From Dryococelus australis (lineage: Eukaryota; Arthropoda; Insecta; Phasmatodea; Phasmatidae), in assembly GCA_029891345.1 (NCBI GenBank), contig CM057009.1:310093166-310157165 (forward strand): DNA of 64,000 bases. The letters are read 5' to 3'. Below, one piece after another: positions 44,640 through 61,649 of the stretch. The notes below the pieces were generated by a model, which did no database searches, was not told the DNA's origin, and worked only from the letters and a program-made list of their open reading frames with translations. The translations under genes were made by a program, and so were the position numbers. Within the stretch, counting starts at the first letter, position 1, and each line of letters opens with the position of its first letter.

Positions 44640-47600
44640 GCTGCGTGAAACAAGTCTCACAAGCAAACAACCCACGGGTGAAGGATAGGTATTCACCCAG
44701 GCTAGTGCAGTCTCTATGTTTATGGTGATGGCACCTGTCACAATGCTAATACTCTTAACAGGGGGGCTTAATAACATGCCTACTAGTGGCAACAGTAGAG
44801 GAGAGTTCTCGCAAAAAGATGTTAATAAGGTCACAGCCACTACAGTATTTTCGAGGGTATTACCGAAACCCAATCTGTTAGGTTGAAGAATGCAGATATT
44901 TGTGCGCTCTGTCAGAGTTAAGCCCTGCATGCATATCTTCGGATAACGTGAGTTCACGAGGGGTAATCACTTATGCCGTGGACATCACGAGTGACAAGGC
45001 TACAAGAAAGGAGGTTTAATTGTCTTCTCTTAATAAAATGACATAACCATAAGATTCCTAATATATTCTGCTCTCTTAAAAGCTGGTTAACACAAATTAT
45101 TCTCGTCATTAACTAATCTGACTTTTCTTATTTTGGTCATAATCCACTCTTCCATATAATAACAAAGTTCAACAAACAGAAACTAAGGTTATGCCAACTC
45201 AAACAAATATATTCATGGCTCTAATATATTTACTTGAGTCAGACACAATACATGAACTTTTAACCTCCACTTAGTGAACTTGACCTAACGCATTTAACTT
45301 CTGTTTTGGAAAGACACAAATGTACAACCGAGAGTTATAGTCACACCATGGAACATGGCGCAAACAGTTATAGCATTTATACCACCTAAATATGGCATGA
45401 TTATCACGGAGGGTAGAGGAGGCAAGGACCATGAATATACTACACATTGGACAACTCGCCAAGGTGTCTAAAAGAGGATGTGGGAACATTCTTCTTCCCC
45501 AACTATGATTTTTACTCTTCTTGAAAACCTGAAAATAGCTCTTACTCCTTAAATCTATTTAATAATAATTACTGGAATGATTGAAAATGCCCTCCAGCAA
45601 TCATGTGGGTACCATGTATTGACTAGGTGACCTTCAAGATACTTAAGTAAAAATAAATAACTGAATAAGCTAATTGGATTTAACAGTTTTTATTTATATG
45701 AAAATGCAACAAGTAATTGTGACAATTATTCACTCACAATAGTTAAAAATTCTTACCCGACAGATATTAAAATTTACTTCCAATGTACAATGGGTCCCAC
45801 GCAATATCTGAACAATAACTATAATATTTCGAGTAAACTATTATCACTCTGTCTAGTTAACTTTATCTTTTTGAACCAACTCAATTTCTTCCACAAGTTA
45901 CAGATTAATTCTCACAATAAGCTTTCATTACATGAATTTCACAACTTCCTTCTCCTTGGGGATGTTATGCACCTATCAAATTATCACTAAATGGCTTATC
46001 ACTACTTCATTAAACATTAAAGGTTACAACATATAAATTCTGGTATTAAATTTTTTACTGCTGTTTACAATCATGTCACATTATTCCAATATTAAGATAG
46101 GTACCTTAGCAATTAGTTTCACAGCTTCTCAAGTTCCATCCTATAAGCTTTGAATAACAACTTGAATCAACACAGCAGTTACGTAATAAAATTAATTTAA
46201 AGCCTTCTGTCAATCCTCAACTTTCTTTCATGAGCTGCACCCCTTAACACAAACAATTTAAACAATACTTCTATTGAAAATTCTATAACTTTCTGAAATC
46301 CATTATTTAGTGTCATCACTTTATATCCTACTAACTTAAATTTATAATATTTCTTCCTAAATTAACTATACTTTGGATAATCAAACCATATCTCTGGAAG
46401 GTCAGTATGTATCTCAGCCAAAATAAGTATACCCACATGCTCCACATATCCTGATCCTATAACCAAGGCACCCCCTGTGCTGTTGTTCAGGACTGCTCCT
46501 TTATGATATGGACCCCTCAAGCTTCCTGCAATGTCTACCATGTTGTGTTGCGTGGCCATCCCCAATATCTGTCAGGACCATGCCTGTGCTAACATCTGTC
46601 CCCACACATTGTGCGTTAATACACTGCCACCATATCTGTGACCTCGTCATTTTGCAGTGCTTCGTGTAAGAAAATTATTAATACTGAATACCACTAAAAA
46701 CCATGAAAATGTCTGTTATACAACTTAGAATGCTCATAGTAAACTTAAAAATATTAAATATCTAAATATTATTTTGTTTTAGTGCAATTATTACGTCACT
46801 GTAACAGACAATCACATGTATCACTATAAAATGTTGAGTCGTTTATAGATATTTATATTTCCACAATTATAAATACACTTCGTTATAAGATGGTATCAGC
46901 TTGCAGCAAGTTACTTTATTCAGAAAACTTTACTACATACAAAAAATATTAATTCAATGAGAAAGTTTGCAAACCATCAGAATTCTTACATGCTGCAATC
47001 CTCATAAAATGTAAAAATATATATATCCTCACAAATTAGACTAGTACATATAGGTGAGAGGAGAAAGACCATCTTCCCACAATGCCCCATGCGTAAAATC
47101 AATGAGCATTGCCCATTTACAATATCTGTTGCTAAACCTTTCCTCATATACATATTTTAAGTCAAATTAATGTAGAATCACATTAACCCTAAAGCGATAA
47201 ACCTTTTGTGACTTCCTTTTCTGTATTTCTAACCAGAGGAAATGACCTGATCATAATAATAGATTCCAGTTCCCTAAAACAATATTCAGTCTAGAGCACT
47301 GTGAAAGTGAGGCATGGAGGAATCCGATCAGCAGAAAATTAATTTCTCAGTTTCATTGTATGTCTAGATACTATGATGTTAGTGACAACTAGGCTCAGCA
47401 TTTCTTCTAATCGCCTTCAAGCCATTGTAATATTATCATACCATACAGTGGCATACCCATCAACAGCAATATTTATCTAGTTACCAGGCCCTGGGTGCCA
47501 TAAAATAAGAGTGTGAATAAGAATTTTATAAGTTGATCCAGCCAAGTTAGTCACCTCTTCTTTCTCCATTATGTAATGTATTTTCAAATGTGGACTTACC

Positions 47601-48480
47601 GAACCCGCCACTACCTTAGCAACCGTGGTGTCTACAGGTGTCGCGACAATCACTGATTGGTTGGAAAAAGCCTAGCTATTTTCCATTTAAAAGCTAAATA
47701 TGCTAGATTCGCTCCTTCCACCTAACGTAGCTGAGTAATTTTACTACAAAATTAAATGGTCTGTCCCCTTAAAATTCTTCATTTCACAGTCATACATTGC
47801 ATATAAAACTTTTCCTTGCCCTAGAGGTACCTTTAATCTTACAGCTAATTACTCTATACTCTTATAATTTGTTCACAATTGTATAGTAGTGGATCAACCT
47901 CGAATCTAAGTTACTGTTATAAGAGGTTACTCCTTTATTAATCAATTACACATCAGCAGACACTACCCTTGCTAATATAATTGAATGTTAATAGCCATAA
48001 AATACTCTTCCTCTGACTTATATATAACACCTTCCATTTTCAAAACTCAAATACTCCTGAAAATTCATATTACCTTATCATGAACCATGGCAAGTAGCTA
48101 ACTCTTTACTTAATAGGGACTTAGCTTTCTTAGAATTGATTCAACAAGGTGACTTCCTCAAAGAATATACTATTGGTATTCAACTTTAATAATTATTGGG
48201 TTAATATACTTTATAATATTTCAATTATTATCTTTCAAGAAAATTTACTCTGCAATTCCATTTTGACATTTATTATTTAAGAGGAATTCAAGGTTTTTAT
48301 ATTGATACTATGTATATGCAGCCATGTATATGGTACATGCAATGGTCCAAGATGGCCTATTTTATGTGGTTCTACAGTACAATGGAATACAGTCAAATTT
48401 CTACTTTGCTCACTAGCATGAAAATATTGACAATGCTCCTGACGTTTAAGATAATGTTAAGGCAACTCATTTCTTCTAGA
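44640..48480. other. Long AT-rich intronic stretch, no gene recognised
   Basis: Nearly 4 kb with only short open frames. I found no conserved peptides, inverted repeats or matches to other repeats of the window. It may contain the lost LTR of element E just beyond 44640. Confidence 0.5.
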
Positions 48481-50430
48481 CATTGAATTGCCTTTAACCA
48501 GGGAAGTTCTTTTACACTCGGTCAGTCACAAAGAGACACTTAGAAATACCATAGATGTATTCATTTTCAGAGTTCTCAGGTGTTGGAGGGGGTGCTGGAT
48601 ACAACCGCGGAGTAGGCTTCACAACCTCAACAGGCAGTGCCTTTGGTTTGACCAGCATAACTGGAGCAGTCAGACGATTTCTTCAAGGCTGGTCTTACAC
48701 CATAACGGCTGAATCTGGAGCTGGATTTCGTTCACGCGTGTTTGTATGGGTCGATTGACATCTATCCTCGGTCTCAGCTTGCTCTACATCATAACAGCCC
48801 TGTCATTCAGTCATTAGAAAATGCCTTGATCCCCGGTACCCTCTCAGTATTCATCACACTGTTTGAATTATCAAGTTTGAGTATTCTGCATGACTAGACA
48901 TGTTACATGTTTTATGGCAACTGCTCTAATTTGATAGCTGTAATTTTTGTTTTAAATCCTTGCATTTCAAGTAAAATTTTTCTTACTTCAAAATTTTTGC
49001 TTTGCAAGCTTTTTGCTTGCCGGGTTTGCTAGTGTTGGTATACCTGGGGAACACGACCCCTGTGACTGAATTGGTTTTGATTTGTCGTGAGATGTACTAG
49101 CAGTCGTTTCTATGGTACGGTCGTTATCAGCTAGTGTGGTATTTGGTAAGTGGGCAGACGAGGTGCTGGGCAGGTCGGGTGCCCCACTGAGTGAGGGGGT
49201 GTTCCTTCCGTGTGTTCTTTTGGTGCTGTAGAGAAAGGCTTGAACTACCGGATGGTGCCCTTTGGCTATCTTGGTTGGAGGCTCGAATATAGTTGTTATG
49301 GCAACGGGTGGAGCTGGATGCGGTGAGCCGACAGAGTACTACAACTTGCTCTCATGGACTAAGTAGCTCAAACCCATCAGGAAGGGATTTAAGCCCCCAG
49401 GGAGATTTAGAGGCAGCCCTTGCCCATTTCACCCTCTTTTGATACCACCACTGTGGGTAAATCGCATTAGGACTAATACCTATGATCGGATCTGGTCGGA
49501 GTGAGACAGTTGACATGTAAGCGTGTAGACAGTGTGGGTGCTGGAGCCACCAAAAAATGCTGTATCTCAATCTCAAACTCCAGCACCGGGGTGAGGAGTT
49601 AGTCAAGCTGCGTTACGCCAACAGTGGTCCCAACATTGTGATGTCCCAGTAGGGTTGGTGTCCCTAGACCCTCTCGGCACCACTAGTGCATAATGAGAAA
49701 GGCAACCTCCGAGCTGACAAGCTGATCCTACCAGGAGCGTGTCCCTAGTGCCGTGCCTCTAACATTCACTACATTAGATGAAGAGAGCGGGTGGCTTTCC
49801 AACTCTGGTGTAGTGAGTGTCCCATAGGTGCTGATCCCACCAGACCCAAGGAAGTACTCTACTCGGCGTCACTAGTGCGCGATGAGAAGGGAAAACCCCA
49901 GACCGGCAGTCCAGCCCCTAAGGAAGTGGTATGCTAGTGTAGGAGTTCTACCGTTCACCACACAAGTGCCATGAATGGGTAGCCATCTAAGATTGTTCTG
50001 TGGGTGGTGTGAGGTGTCTTTACGGGAAGAATAAAACCCTGGTCCCCTGCCGCCCCCCATTTAATTATGTCTACGGGGGATGGGTACTAGAATATGGAAG
50101 TGATATTCAAAAGTAAGATAGTCAATGTTTATTTCTTTTGACGAAAATAAACAAGGATGGTGAAGGTAGTACATCCTATCCTCTAGGACTTGCGAAAGGT
50201 AAAACACCCTACGTGAAGCAAGTGGAGGCAACGAGCGAAAAACTAAAAGAAAGGCAGTATTGCAAGTAGTTGTTTAACTGACTTAACTTTCCCTAGCTCT
50301 ACTCTGCTTGTCTAGAAGGGAGCGGTATATGTCGAGGTGTAACAGGAGACATAAGCTGACGATGTAGGTTCTTCTATATACTGGTGAGAGGGAGGAATTT
50401 TCGGCTTTTTGAGAGCCGCAGTGAAGAGTT
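48480..50430 (-). mobile_element. LTR-element family F, copy 1 (minus)
   Basis: Between about 49640 and 50060 this segment is homologous, in the same sense as the reverse complement, to 61640-62020. Between about 50060 and 50430 it matches the reverse complement of the LTR at 61101-61613. Examples are caatgtttatttcttttg...aaataaac against cagtgtttatttactg...aaataaac, aaacaccctac against caacaccctat, and ctatatactggtgag against tttatacttctcaa. The 48480-49600 part is GC-rich and may be internal sequence, but has no recognised protein. The copy is old and disrupted. Confidence 0.6.
49655..50030 (-). repeat. Two tandem hairpin modules in family F copy 1
   Basis: Two units of about 190 bp start with ctcggc(a/g)(c/t)cactagtgc and contain ga-tgagaa, a ctaac/ctacc + g/attca arm and a tggcttt or tagccat end. 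The second unit keeps the stem ccgttca ... tgaatgg (one G-T pair); the first has lost most of it. They align with the two units at 61650-62020 on the opposite strand. Confidence 0.7.
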
Positions 50431-50930
50431 CAGGAGAGAGGTTAGGCCTTCAGCACCACTAGTGCGCAATGGACCACGGTAGGAGACATGTCAAATACTA
50501 GAAGACTGGTCATGAGCTCTGGAGTGTCCTGCTATTTATTCTGTCCGGCAGGTGCACCCCTCTTCTTCATCTGGCATAGGGGGTTTGTCTTGGAGAGGGG
50601 GTAGCAGGTGTGAGAAGTATGCCATAGATCCTTGATGATTGAGGCGTCAGTGGCAGACGCTGGATCTAGGCTCATGCTCTGGTGCTGGTACAAGTAGTGG
50701 CATCTGGCGGCACGCTGCTGTACTCGGTGAATCTTAATGCATGGCTTTGATGGCTCAGCTGGTGAATAATTGTCTCAGGTGTGGAGCGTCCATCCTCTGC
50801 CTTACTAGGTACAACAATCTCTGACGTCTCGCTGGTGGTGGCGGCGGCAAATCAAACTCTGTTGCAAGTGACCCACGTTTGTGTGCACTAATGAGTAGAA
50901 GTCAATTAATAATAGTTCTAAAGATGCCAT
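50431..50930. other. Spacer after family F copy 1
   Basis: It includes another cagcaccactagtgcgcaatg stretch at about 50453-50473, matching the start of the hairpin modules, so more family F sequence may be scattered here. No gene is recognised. Confidence 0.4.
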
Positions 50931-50934
50931 GCAT

Positions 50935-51598
50935 CAGAGTGCATGCAGTTATTTGTTTTCTGTGGAAAAAATTCATGGAACCTGTTAATATTCACAGAGA
51001 AGAAAGTGATGCCTATGCAAGAAGAATAGGAATGGTGCAGTGAATTTACAGAGGGTTGAATGAATGTGAAAGATGAAGAATGAAATGGCCATCCATCATC
51101 ATCAGACATAGTCGTTAATGCCAAGATGAAATAGAGCAGGAGAATAAATGTGTGATGCTAAAACTGTTGATGGAACATTTTAATATTTCACATGGTAACA
51201 CTGTGTGGGATGTTGCCTATGAACGTTTGAGCTACTGGAAAGTGTGCACCAGGTGTGTTCTCAAACAACTGTCTGACCAACAAAAGTACAAGATAATGGC
51301 CACCTCACTAACCAACTTGTAGTATTATACCATTGAGGGTGACACAATTATGTTGCGCATTGTCACACGTGATAAGTGTGTGCACCACTTTGATCCAGAG
51401 TCAAACATTGAAAGCATGGACTGCAAACCTATAAAGTCAGGAACGTGCAAAAAGTTTTAAGATTGTCACAAGCACAATTAAGGTGTTGTCAATCACCTCT
51501 TGGAACATTCATGGCATACTCCATGGTGATATAATGAAGCGTGGTTCAACTCTGAATGCAGCTGCATATAAGAAGACATTAAGGGTAACCGTCTTCCT
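50935..51598 (+). mobile_element. Mariner relic, N-terminal part
   Basis: The + strand carries a decayed mariner transposase (Transposase_1 type). Readings include MLKLLMEHFNISHGNTVWDV, RLSYWKVCTRCVLKQLSDQQ, KYKIMATSLTNL and EGDTIMLRIVTRDKCVHHFD followed by PES. The last corresponds to the T-G-D-E-x-W-V-H-H-F/Y-D-P-E block whose catalytic aspartate is kept in altered company (TRDKC). It ends with RGSTLNAAAYKKTLR at about 51590. The rest of the transposase reappears at 52837-53183, beyond an unassigned stretch and a solo LTR. Frame changes and stops make it inactive. Confidence 0.85.
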
Positions 51599-51924
51599 TC
51601 ATACTGAATTCTTGGTTTTTCTAGCTGGTTTAGGTTTTTAAAAAAGAACATTCCAATAAATCTGCCTCACCCCACTAGCTACTGACCTTCGTCTTCATTA
51701 CAGGAAGACAAAGGGAGCTACAAAGTCATAATAATGTCATACTATTAATTGTCAAAATTTGGCAAAATCAATATTGAGACACAAATACAGGATTGTAGAT
51801 CAGTCTTAATGTGTGTATGGCTGGTTGGGTTCAAAGACTTTTTCAGAATTTTCTTTATTTTAAAATATGAACAATCTAGGAAAATCAAGAATGCAATATG
51901 GTGGGGGAAGGTCCCACTTAAGGT
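51599..51924. other. Unassigned AT-rich insert within the mariner relic
   Basis: About 325 bp do not read as mariner transposase, although they lie between its two halves. There are no obvious inverted-repeat ends. It may be a separate small insertion that preceded the LTR. Confidence 0.45.
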
Positions 51925-52832
51925 TGCAGCATTGCAGGTGTGTGTGTGTGTGTGCATGTGCATGCATGTGTGTGTAAGAGTGAGTGAAAGTGGTATATTC
52001 GGGAAGTATTTCAGTTGTCTATATTTCAGTCAAGAATAGTAAGTTATGTAATATTTGAAAGGTCGTGGCAATGACAACTTGTTTGTATTTCATATATTTT
52101 TGTTTTTCCAAATTTATTACTTTTCTTTCCTCATTTCATCAGTAGTAACACATGTCATAGGACGATAGAGTATCTTTTCCTTTTCACTATGTTAGTAAAC
52201 TAAAAACATCGCCACTGCATTGCACGACATGATGAAACGAGGAAAATAACAGAGGTCACCTTTAGCTGACGTGACAGACTGCTCGAAAACAACATATTTT
52301 CAATGAGGAAACTTTCGACCAATATATAGGGAAGCACGACCTTTCTCGGGTATTACAACAGTTTGTCGCAGCACGATCGTTTTTCCAGCTGTCAATTGGA
52401 CAGCCTGCAACGAGTGATCACGTTACTCGCACCGACCAGCATCCGAAAATTTAATCTTCTTTTGTATTTTGGACATTTCAGTTCAAATATCTATTAAATT
52501 TATTTTCCATCGGTGCGAGGAGTCAATAGGGCGCTGGGAGAGAAAAGTAACGATTCTCTCTCATCTTCGTAACTCTTGAAGTGAGAAGTTTTATTTTATG
52601 ACGGCTGCCATTCTGTCTTGTTTTTTTTTTTGTTCGTCAGCTGCGAGTGTCAATAGTTTGTTTTGCCGAGATGACAATTAATCTCCAGTAAACATTTAAC
52701 TTCTTTTATTTATTGGCAATCCTGGTATCAAAAAACTTTCATTATTATGTAGTCATCTACATCTCACGTCGAGCTAGTTCGTTGGTGTTTACTGAGAACT
52801 ACAATGAGAGAACAGGACAATAACCTGTGACA
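51925..52832 (+). repeat. Solo LTR of the element C family with 4-bp target duplication
   Basis: The + strand sequence begins tgcagcattgcag and ends cctgtgaca, aligning over its whole length with the reverse complement of 28144-29023. It is flanked by aggt on both sides (51921-51924 and 52833-52836). No primer site follows, so recombination between two LTRs removed the interior. A (GT)n stretch at about 51939-51975 is expanded relative to the other copy, and the TATA-like box is altered (atatatagg). Confidence 0.92.
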
Positions 52833-52836
52833 AGGT

Positions 52837-53183
52837 GTCTTATTGATGTTATTCGACATTGATGACCTGGTCTTCTTGCACGACAAATAAAGTTATTGGA
52901 CGATGTCAGGCCTCATGCCACCTGCACCATAACAGCCTTACTGCACGCCTGGCATTGACAATGAGTTCCCCATCCACCATAAAGCCTGGATTTGGCACTT
53001 CCGAGCTTTCATTTATTTGACAAATGTATGGGGCAACGACTTTCCAGTGATAATGAAGTGAAAGACAAAGTGGTGAAATGGCTTACTGAGTAGGATGCCA
53101 CTTTCTATCGTCAAGGAATAGAAAAACTCATTTTATGCTATGACAGATGCCAAAATACGTATGATGATGATGTTAAAAAGTAA
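52837..53183 (+). mobile_element. Mariner relic, C-terminal part
   Basis: The sequence resumes the mariner transposase. LVFLHD at 52867-52884 holds the second catalytic aspartate region (L-L-H-D-N), RPHAT follows after a short insertion, then HPPY-SLDLA (52970-53000), FHLFD, RLSSDNEVKDKVVKWLTE, FYRQGIEKLILCYDRCQN and a stop at 53181-53183. Together with 50935-51598 it shows one mariner copy opened by later insertions. Confidence 0.85.
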
Positions 53184-55488
53184 CAAAATGTTGCCAAAAT
53201 AAAAAGGTGTTCTGTATTGTGACCTATCTTTATCCACTCATCTACAAAATATACAAAAAGTAACTTCCTTACTTACCCGTGTATAATCACCTGAGCAATG
53301 GTAGTACTTTTACTGACACGAAATCCTGATCTGTATTCATTAGGGGGTTTATTTGTGCATCAATATATAATCTCATTTGTTCTAGCACTATATATTCAAA
53401 TATTTTGTATAGCACAGACAGTACAAAAATGGTACTATGATAGTCAGCTTTTGTGGAAGGCTTCTTAAAGTTTTAGGAACATGATTAATGTTAGATTTTT
53501 TTCAGGCACTAAGAAATTGTGAGCATTTTAATGAATAGTCAAATGTATTAAATAGAGGAAATATAGAAATATCTTAATTACATGCACAGAGATGCCATCA
53601 GTGCCAACTGCCAAAATATTCTCAAAATCCAGAAGAAAAATTACACTCTCAATTAAACAGTCTTAAAGCAAGTCTTGTTTAAAGATCTAAGAGAAACTTA
53701 AAATTAATACCTCGCAAGAGCATTCTTGGCTTCTGAGTTTTAACCGCATCATAATCAAAGAGTATCCCAACATTTCTGCATACATTGCAGTTGCCATCTT
53801 CAGGGTAGAAGAAATTGTTGCCTTCTGAGGCTCTGAACCCTTAGCTGTGAGTGGTGAAGAGGGGGAACCAATAATTTGCGTAATTAATAGTAATCTTCTT
53901 GGTTCGTGTTGTAATGCTGATTTTATATTTTAATAGCTTCTTGAAGTATATTTTCTTATTGTTTGATATTTAGACAAGGTGTTAAATTTACCAAACTCAA
54001 TGCCATGGATTTTTTGCTTGAATGCTCTGGAGTACTTTGATTCTCATATTAAAAAAGTACATACATGTAATTATTTAGTTATTATATTAGACAAAATTAT
54101 ACATAATTAACCCCAGTTTTTAGGATAAAACTAACAAAATCACTGAGGTTAGTTGCCATGTTTATTAAATTCTGTCAATGTCTTTTGTTGACAAGAGAAT
54201 ATAATAATATTTTTTCATATAAATGAAGTTATTTTTTTAGATTCATATAAACTGTTGATGCTTTGACTGCTGCGGCAGATGTAACAAAGTGCCACAATAA
54301 TTCATCTAAGGCTTTAAGCTTGGTGTAAATTAATATGTCTGCCAAAATATGTAAAAAAAGAGTACACAGTACAATTGAACTCATTTTCAATAACATTATA
54401 ATTTCTTATAAAAGACAAACTCATGTTATTAAACTGCAAAAATTGTGCTGAAAATGGCAAAATATGTGTAAAGCTACTCTACAAGACAACCATTGTCTTG
54501 GAGGTACAAACACTATCCAAAAGCCACTTGTGTGCTCTTGCCTTGAGGGTAAAATAAATTATGTGAAACAAAGTTATAACAACAAATACATTTAAAGAGT
54601 GTATATTGGTTTTAACTGAAATTTTTAACAGTATTTGACCCAGATAAATATCTGTAATGTGTCTTACAAATGAGTCTTAAGGCATTAAGCAGTAGATTCT
54701 TAAAACTGTTTAACTATATTGTTTACATTCAACACAGAACCAGGTTAGTTTTTCCTCCAATATTTAATGCAGTTGATCCTATGTTACTCATTGTGTTTTC
54801 TTTCTTATGTATTTTTAGAGGCAGTGTAACACCTACGTTGGTAGTCTCATTTCATATAAAATATTTTCCAGAATAATTGTTGTTCATATACTTAAGATTT
54901 AATAATTTGTTAATGTTTACATGGATAAATTTTTGTTATGTTCAGTTTACGTAGACAGATTTTGTTATGTTCAGTTTACTAGCTGTAAAATGATGAGTAA
55001 ATATTTACACCTAAAATTACAAATTAAATTATTTTGTAATTTCTTCCATCATGCATTTGAGATGTTTTGTTCTGCAAAGTAACATTAATATTTACAATGT
55101 TATCAGTTTGTCACTTTCTAAATAGTCTTTTCAACAAAATGAAGTACCAGATATAACCAAATTAACTTAGAACTTAGAGTGATGCCTCTTTAGTCATGTC
55201 TTCCCCTCCTTGTCCTGACTGTCCACTTCATTTATTCTTGAGACTGGCAGGGGCAACAAACCCAGTTCCTCATGTACTTGCTGTAGTTACACTTAGTTTC
55301 CTGCTTCCATCACATTCAAGCTGACTTTGCCACAAATGTTAATATTTATTTTCACTTCAAAATAAGATAACTTTGTGAGCAGATAGTTTGAAAATTATTA
55401 ATCTTTTAAATTAATTTTTTACTTTTAACCAGGAAAATGATGACCGTATTGCTGGAAGGAAGAATTATTGTAAGGTGTTTGTTTTCAG
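53184..55488. other. Intronic sequence up to the last exon, no gene recognised
   Basis: AT-rich with no match to other repeats of the window. The last exon's acceptor (gttttcag, ending at 55488) closes it. A T-rich region precedes the acceptor. Confidence 0.6.
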
Positions 55489-55693
55489 GCAGAAGACAAA
55501 ACGCTTATTCAACGAACAGTTTGGAAGTGTGTTCCGTACATACCACAACCCAACATACTTCTCACGCAGACTGTTTAGGTTTGCTGATATTTATACAGCC
55601 AACCTGACAAATCTTTTGAAGTACTCTGTGAATCACACTTTCTATCCACGTCGTGGTGTCATGCCACATGAATATTCATCCTTGTTTGTGTAA
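55489..55693 (+). CDS. NT5DC2/3-like gene, last coding exon with stop
   Basis: After a gtttgttttcag acceptor the exon completes an arginine codon left by the previous exon and encodes the very conserved C-terminus of the family. Readings include [39 protein letters not shown] and [16 protein letters not shown], before TAA at 55691-55693. The three visible exons add to 498 bases, exactly 165 codons plus the stop, which supports all splice choices. The intron before it (32581-55488) contains gypsy elements D and E, the zinc-finger relic, family F copy 1 and the mariner/solo LTR nest. No other coding exon is needed between. Confidence 0.95.
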
Positions 55694-56560
55694 TATCATC
55701 ACAGTGTGGTAAAGTTGCAGTCATCTAACATTTTCTGTGATTATAAATGCAACAAGCTTTATTATTAGTACAGTGGCCACTAAGTAAGAAATTAAGGACA
55801 TGTTTGAGATAGGTTTTTCACCTTAGTATTAATGAACCTTTGTGTATAGTTGATAGTATATTTTGTGTGCATTTGTATATTAATTTAATGTGTGTGCATG
55901 GTGTATCCAGTACTTTTTGCAAGAGGATATAGGTGATATAACTTATTAATACAGTACTTTATTAGCAAAGTATTCATCACTTTTAACTAAATATTATTAT
56001 ATACTCTCATTTCTGTTTGGCCTTATTTACAGCAGATATTTTCATTTTATTGTTATTTCAGAAGGGTTTTTGCACCTTAGCTCTTTTGAGAAATAATGTA
56101 AGCATTTTTAAGGACGTTGTAAGAGTTTATAGCTTAATATTTACAACATTTAACCAATTTTTTTAAAGTTAAATATTGATCAATATTAGCTGAATTTCTC
56201 CTGTGGATGCCCCTTTTACATAGTATTACCAAAAATTATTTAACCATCATTTTAATATTTTAAGGTATTTAAAAAAAAAAAAGGTTTAACTAAAATATGA
56301 GCAAAAAATCTCAGTTTAGCCAATATATACTAAATCTTAACTTACATCTGGTTTTGGCAAAATAAAAAACTGTTCTTTAATCTCTTAAATTATCCCAAGC
56401 TAACTTCCTTCTAGTTTGAATCAAATTTGTACAGAATTTAATAAGTAACTCTAAAGTAGCACTTTTAGAAAGTCGGTATTGTTAATAGTGAAGTATATTT
56501 ATGAAATAAAATTTTTTTAAAGATATAATAAAATGTTTATTGTCTTTAGTAGAATGTTAT
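55694..56560 (+). other. Probable 3' UTR of the NT5DC-like gene
   Basis: AT-rich sequence downstream of the stop. Candidate poly(A) signals aataaa lie at 56360-56365, 56505-56510 and 56527-56532, the last followed by a T/G-rich stretch (tgtttattgtctt). Which is used cannot be told from sequence alone. Confidence 0.5.
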
Positions 56561-61100
<4,540 letters not shown>

Positions 61101-61613
61101 TATGCTGCCTGCTCGGAGGATCCAGATGCTGGGCTTGCACCTGCTGTGCCCCCTCCCCAAATGCACTATGCCAGCAGAAGAAGGGATGGTTGAGAAGTAT
61201 AAAAGGGCCGGCAGCCACTCATGATCGCCAGTTCTTCTCGGTACTCAATCTCTTCCTGAGCTCTCACCACCCCAGTTACTGGTGCAGAGGCTCTAATGTC
61301 TCCTAAGCTTCATCGCTCTCTTCATAGGGCCGAAGTTCCTCTCCAGAGGAATCCTAAGGAAGACCCAGTGGCCATCAAGAAGTTACAATTAGACACGTCT
61401 CGAGGAAACACGCATTAAATAACTGCCTAATCCACCCAGCTTTGCACAGGGTGCCTTCCCCTGTTTAACGATAGGGTGTTGAACATTCCGTATACTCCGT
61501 GGGGGAATTAGGAGTTAGCACCTCTGCCATCAATGTTTATTTCACTTCAGTAAATAAACACTGTTCTTACCAGTCATCTTAGCTTTCACTCCAAGCTCCT
61601 TCCTGTGTCACAT
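61101..61613 (+). repeat. Probable LTR of family F copy 2
   Basis: TATA-like box at about 61198, initiator-like ctcagt/ctcaatc downstream, and a poly(A) signal near 61551 lie in promoter-to-terminator order. The homologous stretch at about 50060-50430 on the other strand shares the last half. The left edge, just inside aagggaaca, is uncertain. Confidence 0.5.
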
Positions 61614-61649
61614 CGGGGCTGCAGGCCTTGGCAGGAGACCGGGTTTTGA

